This document shows positions 13,701-25,700 of a stretch of DNA of 64,000 nucleotides, in pieces. Source of the stretch: Lumbricus terrestris (lineage: Eukaryota; Annelida; Clitellata; Crassiclitellata; Lumbricidae); the NCBI GenBank assembly GCA_949752735.1, contig OX457047.1, positions 36,926,332 through 36,990,331 on the forward strand, read 5' to 3'. The notes beneath the pieces are model-generated. The model did no database searches and had not been told where the DNA came from. It saw only the letters and a list, made by a program, of their open reading frames with translations. How positions within the stretch are numbered: the stretch's first letter is position 1; every line of letters begins with the position of its first letter. The translations under genes were made by a program, and so were the position numbers.

Positions 13701-16700
13701 CTGTTCTAAGAATTTGTCTAAATTGTAGTTTTATCCTATATTTAGACCATGCTGGGTAATAAAATTGAAAAGATTTATATATGTTGTCAATGTCAGTTTA
13801 ATCTATCTTGTGAAGATATTTAAAAGAGTTTTGTAATAATATATATTAATATATATAATTATATATATTATATATATTATATTATATATATATTATATAT
13901 ATGCAGAACTTTTTCACTAGTTCAGTAGAGCTGCATTGGGTGTCAGATGGTAGTCTGAAATGTAGAACTTGACTATTGATGCTACTCACGTGTTTTGTTT
14001 TAGTATGTAATGTGATGTGACAAAACACTTGTTTGGTCTTGGGGGCATCTCATAGATGCTTTGTGTGCAGCTATTGATCTGCGTGTATTTTTAATTTCTC
14101 GAGAAAATGCAACGCTCTCCACAATTTGAGGAGCTGAGCATTTTGAGTCGGTTGATTATTTCATAGCATAGGTACATCGAAGTGGACGGACTGAGGTACA
14201 AGGAAATCACTCTGCATAGTAGTTCAACTGTGAAGTAGCAGTTACTGTGACTTGCTTAGTAGCACAGTAGCTGTTACTGAGACTTGCTTAGGAGAAGTAG
14301 CAGTTACTGTGACTTGCTTAGGAGAAGTAGCAGTTAGTGTGAGTTGCTTAGTCGAAGAAGCAGCTACTGTGACTTAATTAGCAAGAGCAATTGGTTTGCT
14401 AGCAGCCTAGCATTGTGTGCTTGAGACCAAATAATTATTTGCTGTCATGTTGTTCTACTCTGTATGTCGTATTGACATGTGATTTGCATGTAGTGATGCT
14501 TATCCTAAAGCAGTGTTATTTAAGTTATGGTTTTCAGTTTGAGTTATAGTTATTTTATTTTTGATTCTTCAGTTACAGTTAACTGCTGACTGATTTTTCA
14601 GTTTGAACTGCCAATCGTTTTCCAGTAATTTTGCTATTTCAGTTCAGTTACAGTTTCAATGAATAGAAATAACACTGTCCGGAAGTTGCTTTTTGATGAC
14701 TTCTTGTACCGACTGATTGCATTTTCTCAGGTTTTACGGGACTTCTGTGTGAGACGCCGGTGGACGAATGTGGAAGTCAGCCTTGTGCGAATGGTGGAAC
14801 ATGCGTCGATAAAGTTGGATATTTCCAGTGTAACTGTCCACGAGGTAAACTGATCGCTCAACTCTCCTTTCATCTTTCTTTAGTATTTGCTTCAATCAAC
14901 TGTTTACATCCTTTCTGTAAAGTGAATGCTACGTGAATTTTTATCCTGCATCTGAGTCCATAATAATAATTATAGCCTATAGATGTGAATGAATAGCTGG
15001 TTGTGTTGAAATCATGGCTTTTTCTATTGTATTTGGATTAACCTCCATCCCTTTGACCTACGTTCCCGTTCGTAAAACTTTTCTAACTCTTTTTATCTTC
15101 TTTTCCTTCAGGCTTGAATTAATCCCTCTCTACGGAGGGGTCAGCCACTCGGATCCTCCTCTTCCACTTTCTAACTCTTTTTATGAACTACTCGAGACTT
15201 TTTCCTCTTTGGCCGTGCCTGAGTCGAGAGTGCCTCTGAAGGGGCGCTGTATAATTTCCATAGATAAACTGATAGAAGATCAGGTGCTAAGTAAGCAAGA
15301 AAAGGACGAGAGGATTGTCACATTGGAGGCTGATTGGCAGTGTTTTCCAGATTAAGGATGCAGTGCTGCTTGTTGGGGAACATCTGCTTGTTAAGGAACT
15401 GGACAGAGGAACCATCACCTTTTGTTACAGAGTCACTGGGGACCCTGCAGCCAGGAACCGATGCCATTGAAAGTATACGTGACTGCTGCCTATTAAAGAT
15501 GGGATTGAAAGCAACTATAGAGGTAGAGTAGCCACTGGTGAACAACAGGATCTAGATGCATGAAGCACTGAGTAACCATAGCAAGTAGGTTGGACAGCCA
15601 CTTAGCGCCTTCGATATGTCCCATCTGCTGTCTGTGTTTATATATATATGGGTCAATCAGAATATGTCAATCAGAATATGTCAATCAGAATTATAGTTGT
15701 GTACCATATATGTATCTCTATGTATTGTATATGCATTCATTCATTAAATGAATTTGTGTAACACCTTTTCAAGGGGACTACTCAGAGGCGCTCCCACAGA
15801 ATGGCCAAATAAAACTGTCTTAAGATGAGAGAGTAATGACTGCGAATGGGCTCGAGATGGGGAATATATGTATTATTGTATGACTATTTGGATGTGTATG
15901 TACGTCTGTATGTATGTGTGTGTATATTTGCGTGTTTGATTGTATGTATATCTGTGTGTATGTCTGTATGTTTTTTATGTTTGTGTTCGTTCATATATGT
16001 ATATGTAAGACTGCATGGCAGTGCATGTATAATTGTATATGGTTGTTTGTATGTGTGTGTCTATATGGATTCATGTCTTTTATTAAAGCACTTTTGACCC
16101 TCGCAGAGCCAAATTGAATAAACCAAATAAACTTTGCACTTGACTCCACTTGAGGTAACAGTTGATAAGGCCGATAGAAGTAAAATATGAAAAACTGATG
16201 GAAGTAAAATATGAAGTTGACCTCCAGCCTCTAATTTGATATTTCAAAACACCAATCACGATTAAATACCATTTCATTGAATTGTAAAACACACATGCTA
16301 AATTAGCGCAGACAGGTGTTTTGGTCTTCTTGTATACAAATTCAAATTTGGGAGTTAATGCTGGCAGCACAATTAGTTTCTGTCACGTAATGTATGATGC
16401 TAACTGGTAATGATGGAAGATTTGCCTTGCCAGGGTTGGAAGAGGTAAAGGGGATGGGGTGGAAGGTGAAGTGGGGTAGAGGGAAGAGTGAGGTAGGGGA
16501 AAGAGTGGGGTAGGGGGAAGAGTGAGGTAGGGGAAAGAGTGGGGTTGGGGGAAGAGTGTCTGGTTTCATTCAGCTGGAAATAATGAGAAACAGATATAAA
16601 TGGAAACTGAATCCAAGGGAAAGCAGTTTTGCTGGATTTAATTGAAATCGGAATGGGTCGTTTGACAGTGGTGCCCTGTTGGAGGGATTTTGATTGGGAT

Positions 16701-19700
16701 CAATTATAAGGAACTCCAGATTTTTGGAATGGGTCAGTACTAGGGTTGCCCTTTGGGGGGGGGGGAGGAGGGGTTGATGACAGGTTGTTGGTTGGCTCCT
16801 ACATTCTTGATTATTAGGGGTTATGGTGTATCTTGCTTTTCAGTTTGGCTGTGGCATGGAGGTCTAGATAAGTAATATGGAATGGGCGATCATATAGGAA
16901 CCCTTGACTAGGTTGAAAATCTTCAGCGTAGGCGTCTTGAATGAGTGCTATAATCATGTAATTAATTTCTAGTTAATTTTAATTACTTTTGAATTAATTT
17001 GTAGAGTGAGCAATAATTAACAGTAGTCTTATAGTTAGCTGGACCATCAACCTAGACGTTGGTGGGTTCAGGTTCTTGACCCCCACAAGAGAGATTTCTC
17101 ATATTGCTCTTCCCGTAGCAGAGATCTTCGTGGAGACAGATCGTCATTTGTGCCGCCAAAGTTCGGACTTACGAATAGGGCACCGACGACGACGATGACG
17201 TCTCTTCCCGTAGTCTAGTATAATCTGTACCGAGCATGGTCATTAAGTGACTATGGTGATGGTATACAGTGGTGTTAACTAGCGATGTCAAACGAAAGCC
17301 GTAAATGTTCTGGAAATGAAAATCGATTTTTTTTTTCTGTTTGCAAGCTGATATTCGAATTCATTTTAAAAAATTCTTTAGAAAATTATAAGCAATAATT
17401 TATGCATCTGCACTGACTATGAGAACGAACTAATTGCAAGAAATAAATTGTATATGAGACCCTACGCTGCCCAAACCCATCAGAGCCTATATTTTATGAG
17501 GGGTCATGACCCATGGTACGATAGATATCAATGCACTGCACTTCCGAGTAAAACATCATCGCGCATTTCATTAAATATTTTTTAACGGTGAGAATGAAAC
17601 CAACGAACAACAAGATGAGTGAATTACGAAATCTCTTAGACGCTTTTTATGTCAAAGATTCCGAGTGGCCGCCATCTTTGTTTACACTACCAGCGGGAAA
17701 TTAGTGGGTTCTTCTGTAGGGTCAATCATAAAACCGAATTTCGGATTTCAACAGCTGAAATGTTTGCCAGAAAATCCTATAATTATCAACCCTATTGCTA
17801 ACAAGTTCCGGAGGTAAATGACATAGAAAGACTAGCCATACACCAAGCCATCCACAGTTCCACTCTCGTATGCTGACCTAAGTAACCGTGCAAAGGGGCT
17901 AATAACACTGCACAACAAATTTTAACTTTTTTTTGATTTCCTAAAAAACTTCAACTGTTTTATATAGAATTTGGCATGCTGAAAACAATGGTGTTCTCAG
18001 AATTTTTCTATCACGTAAGGTTTTTGAGAAAAATGACATGCAAGTTGTCCACAGAAATGCCCATAGTTGCATACATTTGCAACAGGCCTATACATGTAGC
18101 CTAATATAATTGTCACTCGACACCAAATGTAAAAAAATTCGTCCCAAACTTCGAGGTGCTGATGACAGAGCAATTCAAATCCAAGGAAAATGTCATTTCA
18201 GAATGATTGTATCACAAAATTTTGAAAAATAGCAAAATTAAAGTATCATAATTATACCCGGAACGCTTGGTTGCATGTGTAAGCTTGCACTGTATCTGAG
18301 ATTCAGTTAAAATTTTATAATGGGCCTAAAATGTTTTGATGTTGATTTTCGTTTGTATTCAGTGTCTGGTGCATCTCGTTTGAGTGTCCAGCAATAGCTA
18401 TAGTCATTCAACGTTGACGGATTCCAGTTGCCCTGGTAAGGTTTTTCCATTGTCGCAATGTCCTGGTGAAACCGTTCTCCATGTTCATCACTGACTGCAC
18501 CTAGATTTGCAGGGAAGAAGTCCAAGTGAGAATGCAGGAAGTGAATCTTAAGTGACATGTTGCGTTTCATGTCTTTGTATGCTGCAAAAAGTCTGTTAAC
18601 CAGTTGATTGTAATTTGGTGCTCTGTAATTACCAAGAACATTCTCCACAACATCCTTGAATGCTTTCCAGGCGATTGCCTCTGGTCTCTCCAACAGATGT
18701 TAAAACTGCTTATCATTGGTGATGTGTCTGATCTGTAGATCCGTGCACAAAAATGCCTTCCTTGATCTTGGATCACATGTTCTTGGGAACTTCTGCTGCA
18801 GATAAAGAAAACCTTCACCATCCTTGTGCATGGCTTTACCAAAAGTTTTCATCAGTTCCAGCTTTAAGTGAAGAGAAGGCAGATATATCTTTGTCGGATC
18901 GATTTCTGTCCAGTACTTTGTGACAGCAAACTAGAGTCTTGAATCCAGATGTTCAGCTTTTGCTTTCGACAAACCTAAGTCTAACTGTGTGATGAGATGA
19001 GGCTCACCAGACATAGACCTACCTGAAAATTCGTATCACCGTCAGCAGCTGCATAGACCTATTCGTTCCTGGCTGGATCAATGCAGCATCTTCATCTCCT
19101 TCGTCTAAACTCCATTTCTATATAATGGCTTCGGTGTATGAAGACTTTCATTGTGTGGCACTGGCATCATTGTCGAATGACGGTCTGCGTATTCAGTTCC
19201 TTTCTTATTCTTGCCCAAGAAACCAGAAACATTAGTGAGACAAAATTAGCAGTCCGTCACATCATCTTTCTGTTCTCGCAAGACCATCGGGATGGCAAAC
19301 AGCATTGCTTTCGCAGGACCACGGAGCCAAACTCTAAGATCTACACCACATCTTCCACATCAAATTCCATTCTTTGGCTTTCTCTCCAGCCTTGCAACCA
19401 AAGTGTACATCTCATATGCTTTATTGACAAGTACAGTCATGGTGTGTGTCTCTAAGCCTGACTCATAGCATAGCCTATACTCCACAAATGCGGCAAACAA
19501 CGTACATGTATCACGCTTGTTGCAACACTGGCAAGATATTTCTGATGCCAACAACCGTTTTAAAATATATTATAGTTTAAAGCTTGTCTAAAAAAATAAG
19601 CTGGCTAACTTGTTATGCATCTTACATACATGAAGACAAAACTAAACTTTGGAAATAGACATCAAAATGCAAACAAACTGATGTCAACTTCCTCAGAGGG

Positions 19701-22645
19701 ATATACAACTATACATGTATGCTGGGAAGCGACTTTAATAGGGTTTAGAACTTTTGCAGGCAGATTCCAACCAGCATTAATGAATATGCAGGTCTAAGTT
19801 TATTTATTATACACGACAAACATTATGTAAACTATCCCAAGTGCATACCTGGACATACCTCAGTTACACGAAGCTTAATTAAAACGTTATATCTTAGAAA
19901 CATGAAAATAAATATAAAATTTGAAGATTTCTCAAAAACGTTACGTGATGGGACAATTTCAAGGTGATTTTCGTGATCAGCAGCAAAAACTGCATAAGAA
20001 ACACCTGAAAGTGTTCAGGAAACCAAATCACTGTTGTGCAGTGTAATACTTTTTTTTACTGCTTCTCAATGTTCTAAAGGACATAATAAAGCGTGTGTGT
20101 TAAGTGGCTCACAAAAGGGGTTAAAGACTCTGCTCGGTCTTCTCTTTCTGTTTATTGGTATTTAACCAGATCATCTACTTGACTTTCTCCATTGTTGTGC
20201 CAAAATCTATCGCTATTCTTGGTCGATAGGCTAAATTTCAGTTTGTGGAATATCTCTTTGTTTATGGCAGTATGTTCTGATTGTTCTCTGTGGAGTCTTT
20301 TGTCTTGAGACTTGCATTGTTCAGTCGAATCGTGGATTGGATTCGGCACATATGATCAGTTGACGCGCGGCGCATTATTGGCATAGAAGTTGTCGCTTAT
20401 TCACTTGCTTTCCTTAATTTCTCTTCTTCCAATTGTTATTGCGGTGTCTCTTTGACTGGTCATTGTCTTGTAGGGTATTCTGGTGCCACATGTGAGATCA
20501 AGGTACAAGCATGTCAGAGCAACCCATGTCAGTACGGAGGCAACTGTACAGAACTATCAAATGGATATGGATACGTCTGTCACTGTCCTGCAGGCACATC
20601 TGGTACGTTTTACAAGTTTTATTAACGACTTTAGTAAACTGGCATAAGTAGAAGAAAAAGAAGAAAAGGATTTCTTAGTGTCAGCCCAAGAGTCGGCCAT
20701 AAGTATAAAGCGTTAGCCATAAGCATAATGTGTTAGCCATAAGTATAAAACATTAGCCATATGTATAGAGCATTAGCCATAAGTATATAATCATTAGCGG
20801 TAAGTCGAAAGAATTGGCCATGAGTCTAAAATCATTACCCATAATATAAAGTCATTAGCCATAAGTCTAAAGTGTTTAGCCATAAGTATAGAGCATTAAC
20901 GGTATTAAAGTATAAAGCATTGACCATAAGCATAAAGCATTGTCCATAAGTATAAAGCATTGTCCATAAGTCTAAAGCATTGGCCATGAGTATAAAGCGT
21001 GTTCATCTTAATTTGGCCCTGCCTATCTGACTGCCCATCTGTCTTTTACTGCGTGCATGTGCGACGATTGTGCGTATTTATTTAGATATCTCAGATTCAC
21101 ATTTTTGTCATGTGACGGCACATCAGAGATTTCCGTAATCTAAATGTTTTTATTGAGAATCTTGAGTACCTCTCAAATGTGCAGATGTACAGCAGCTGCT
21201 GTCTATGAGATGTCTAAACTTTGTTGAAGAGGTGGAACTTAAGATAAGCGAAAAACCGTCTTTCATCCGGCTCTTCAATCACGTCGATTGCTTAAGCCGT
21301 TAAGAATTCCAGAATCTTACAATTCTCTTGAGTCCACTCTTCAGTTCCCAGATATATTCAATCGTTCAAGTAATTATTATAGCATCTCTTCAAGGAAACA
21401 AGTCTCATGTTCGTCATCCCTTTGCGTAGGAATTGAAATGACTAAGATCCGGAAATATTATATTTCTATTGCCATGTTCATTTCATCGGTCTCTAGTTCC
21501 GGGATATATTATTTGTGTTTATGTTGTCTAATGTTGACTGCGCATGATGTTGCGTTGTTGTGTTTTATGTATTTTAAAGTGATTAAAATGGAGTGAGGCT
21601 GGTGAAACTCAACACCAGCCGGTCTCCAAACATGATTTGTATACGCGTATATGTTTGCATGTTTTGCCAACAGTCTGTCCTGCGGGCTCCTTTCGGGTAA
21701 TTAGTTAGCCCGATTGCCAAAAAAGCGCAATCATTATCTGCAATTATCTGTGAAGTTGCAACATCAACGCAATCGTTTTGGGGCTTACAGCTGTCGCATC
21801 CGCACGCTATTTAAATTCGTTCTTGTCAGAAAATAGTGGTGTTTAACGCGCGCTTATTTGTCTCTGGTGCTCTTCCAGGATGTTTTGTCTGCAGACTACA
21901 GTTGTACTACTGAAAATTGTAACCAATATTGTAGCCGTTGACTCATTTATATGGCACCAATTCTCGTTAGAGAAATTTGTTAGTTATGTCTCGCTTGTTA
22001 ATGTCAACCTATTGTTGTGCTTAGGACCACTGTGTGTTTGTTGCAGCTTTCATTGGATGTTATATAAATAGATCTGCTTTGTGAGTGTTTTTTTGTATGG
22101 TGTTGCGTTGGGCTCCAGGGATATGAGGTAGTGGTCAGATTTGCATGGATTGATATATAAATGGGATTGTAGATTATTTCACGTCAAAGACCAGGTATTG
22201 AAACCAGGCAGCTGATATGGAAATTAAATGCATCCTGGAATGAGAATTTTTCACATTGCCTGATACCTTGCAGGGTGTGGTGGTGTAGGGGTATGTTCAC
22301 TGACTTGAAACTGGAAGGTTGTGAGTTCTTATTTACCTCAAGCTGCCATGTAGGGACCCTGAGTACTGTGAGCAGGTCCTTCACTCATAATTGCTCATCT
22401 GCTTCAGTGTGAAACTCCGATTCAGTGTCCACGCTGTAGTCGGGAGCGCCTCTGAGTAGATTTGGAGGGGCACTATGACAAGTGCTCGTACATACGTAAT
22501 TGCCAACTCTGTTGGGGTTTTCAAAACTCGTCTGAAGACATATTTGTTTTCTAAGGCGTACCTTTGACTGAATATATTATGTTTGTGTTTGTAGAGGTGC
22601 CTTTGTAACGGCCTGTGCTGTGTTACGGCGCCATAGAAATTGTCG

Positions 22646-22713
<68 letters not shown>

Positions 22714-25700
22714 GCTTCACCTCTTCAATTGCATCATTTTGTGTTTTTCAGCATGTCACATTAAATCACATTGCATTGCCATACAGTACTTGGCATCACA
22801 TGATATTACATTATATACCGATTCATGTGATTATCTCAGCATGTTGAGGACTGTTTTTCTTCGCTTGGTCTCGGCCAGGAGCACCTCTGAGTAGGTACCT
22901 TGAAGGGGCGCTATATAAATTCTGATTGATTGATTGATATAATAGAAAATGATGAGGAGTTGACTGTTCGGCGTTCTTCCTGTTCTCTGAGTTTAGTTCT
23001 GTCTCGTTTAACTTTTGACAGGCGATCGATGTCAAGACAACAACAACAGGTGCTCTGCTAACTTCTGCCAGAACGGTGCCAGCTGTTCCGGAGTAAAAGA
23101 CAACTTCACGTGCAACTGTTCGCCAGGTTTTGCTGGTAAATACGAATGCAACTTTTCTTATGTAAATAATCTCCCGGCACCGATTTGAAGACGATTTGTT
23201 GCATGATTCATAATCTAATCAAGCGGCTTATATTGCTCCTTTATGGGAACGCATCTATCTATCTATCATCTATCTATCATCTATCTATCGATCATCTATC
23301 TATCGATCATCTATCTATCTATCTATCTACCTATCTATGAAATTTATTAGTGTCACTTCAAGATGAGTTCTCAGAGATGCTCACAACCCAGGCACGGCCA
23401 CTAAATGCAGCGCTCTTGAATAAGCTGATGCCCTGTGCTCGACTTTCGAGTGTCACTTTAGAAGTTTAGGGATTACGATTACGTGTACGACTTGCTTCTT
23501 TCATTTCTAGGGAAACAGTGCGAGGTGAACATTGACGAGTGTCAGTCGTCTCCATGTCGTAACGGAGGTCGGTGCGTTGACCTTGACAATGCGTTTCGAT
23601 GTGAATGCGCAAGTGGATACACGGGCAGCAGCTGTGCGACGAACATTGATGAGTGCAGTAGCAATCCATGTGGCAGCAGAGGATCGTGCAGGGATGATGT
23701 TAACAGGTATCGTTTAAAATACGGTTTTCAAATCTACGTTCGGTTCAAGTTGAGTTGAACATGTCAGTTAGTTCCAAAGCCTTTGATGATGTTAACTTTT
23801 TATTATTTCTCTGTTGAATTTCAAAGTCTGACAAACTGCTGTATGATTTAAATTCATAGCATAAACGGATCAGGGGTGGGGCCAATCCAGCCATGACCCC
23901 CATTTAGAATTTACTTTATTTTTTACCAGGTATTCTGGCTCAGAAAGTTGATGTGACCCTCCCCTGAGTAGTTTCGTAGGCGCCTCCCCACAAAAAAAGG
24001 TCATAAACTATTTTGGGGGATAAAATGGGTTTTTTCTTGAGAATTTGACACATGACTAATAAGAAAAGTCATAAGATTTTTCGGCGACCAAAGATGAAAA
24101 TTTTTCCTCTGTCCCAAAACCGAAAATTTTGATCCTCCCCCTTCGAAAATTTCTGTATCCGCCCTGGAAGCGGATAATAGCAAGCTAGTACAAGGGTCGA
24201 GTTTGAATGCCAGCAGCCATGCAAGGCGCCCGTAAAGTCCTGCTGCTTGTTTTAACAACACCAGCTGCTAAATTGGGAGGTTGGGAGGGTTGGGGGAAGT
24301 GATCTCATGTCCATACGCTCTTCATGTGAGAGTGTGACCATTACCCTACCCCCTCCCCCAAATTCGTATTGTTTTGAATACAGTTTCCAATTCTAAGTTC
24401 TGAGTAATGTTCGGCGTTAAGTTGAACTTGCCAGTCAGTACAAAGCCTTTGATGATGTTGACGGTATCATTTAAAATTGCAGTTTCCATATATAGGCTTA
24501 ATGTTCAGCGTTTAGTTGCACTGATTTGCTTGCCAGTAGGTTCCAAGTCTTCAAGCCTTGACCTATCTTTAGCCGTAGTTAGCTATAAATGTAATTGACT
24601 ATAGTCAATTTATGGTGTCATGGTAGGTATTAGGGTAATTGAATATAACACCCAGTTTAAAGAACTTAGTGCACTGTTGTTTAATAATTGGTGTTTTAAT
24701 TTAAATAACATCCTCGTACAGTGGTTACTAAGTGAAAGAGACAGCAAATGGGGATGATGGCCTGTCAAGCAATTGCAGTCCTTCATCTTCAGCGGTAAGA
24801 GGACAAGAATTGCTGTTGACGTCAGTAACTGTTCTCTTGCTAGACAAAGTCTGTCTCTGGAGTTTCTTTCTACCCATGCCATTGTCTCTGTTGTCAGTAT
24901 TTGTTAGTGCTGAGGAGATATATCTAGGCCAGTGGTTCCTAACCCATGGCCCGCGGGCCAAAAGTGACCCGCCAGGCCTCCAAAAATGGCCCTCATCTCT
25001 CAAAGAATTAATAAAAATATAAACAAAAATTGACAATTTGGACAGGATATAACACATAATTATTTTCTATTACAAGTTATTTTATTTTGACGTCTATAAA
25101 TAACATTAAACATTATAATTTGATTCGATTATAACCATTTTATATGCTTTTAATTAATTAAATTCTAGCCTTGGTGGTGGTGGTGCTCTGCCCGAAGGCA
25201 GGTTCATTGGCTTTACGCCCCTGGGGATGAGATGAGTGAGGTGGTTTCCCGTTGCCTTCCCCACATTTTCTTATAAATTCTAGCCTTGTGGTCCCCTAAT
25301 GTCCTTCAATTAAGAAAAAGTGGTCCTCGTGTCCTTCAACTTAAAAAAAGTGGCCCTAAAGTAAAAAAAATTGGGAACCACTGATCGAGGCTGTTGCATT
25401 ATTGTCATTGTAAGCATGCATCTCTGTATGTCAGACAATGAAATTTCCATTGTCTTTTGTGCATTGTGCATTGTTCCATGCATAGTATTATTTAATCAAG
25501 TGTCCGCATTTTTGTCCAGTGGAGCATTAGTATACCGGTGCATGTTTTTATCCGTAGCAGGCTCTTTGTTTTTCCAGTTTATGTGTTTTTCCAGTTTATT
25601 TGTTTCCAGTTTACGTGTTTTCCATTTTTTGTGCTTTTCGGTTTATTTGTCATTCGTGGTACCCATGTAAATGTTTCTACAAAATTCTAGTGTTTCTTGT

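Larger units (their letters stand above)
5242..14730 (+). other. 9.5-kb intron w2-w3 with mobile elements
   Basis: Contents: a 20-bp acaaacatacagatattc tandem array (about 5390-5635), an inverted-repeat element (5750-6785) with a nested hAT-type MITE, GA-rich microsatellites (7560-7880), (tg)n near 8466-8535, a LINE tail (9026-9066), (ac)n (10200-10290), a 26-bp triplicate (10496-10574), (gat)n (10645-10717), a 2.3-kb hAT-like element (10773-13068), an AT palindrome (13835-13905) and a 32-bp array (14228-14385). I found no EGF exon. Confidence 0.75.
14845..20473 (+). other. Intron w3-w4
   Basis: Holds a decayed LINE 3' end at about 15085-15290, a - strand LINE tail at 15740-15802, a purine-rich array at 16440-16558 and the inverted-repeat element 17905-20044. 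17035-17175 has a B-box-like word (ggttcaggttcttgacc) that may be an old SINE, unproven. I see nothing in the rest. Confidence 0.7.
20603..23021 (+). other. Intron w4-w5
   Basis: Holds an array of about 20 bp (20690-21000), a tRNA-type SINE (22268-22505), a LINE 3' end with an (att)n tail (22505-22712) and a LINE-tail copy (22838-22945). I see nothing else in 21000-22268. Confidence 0.75.
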
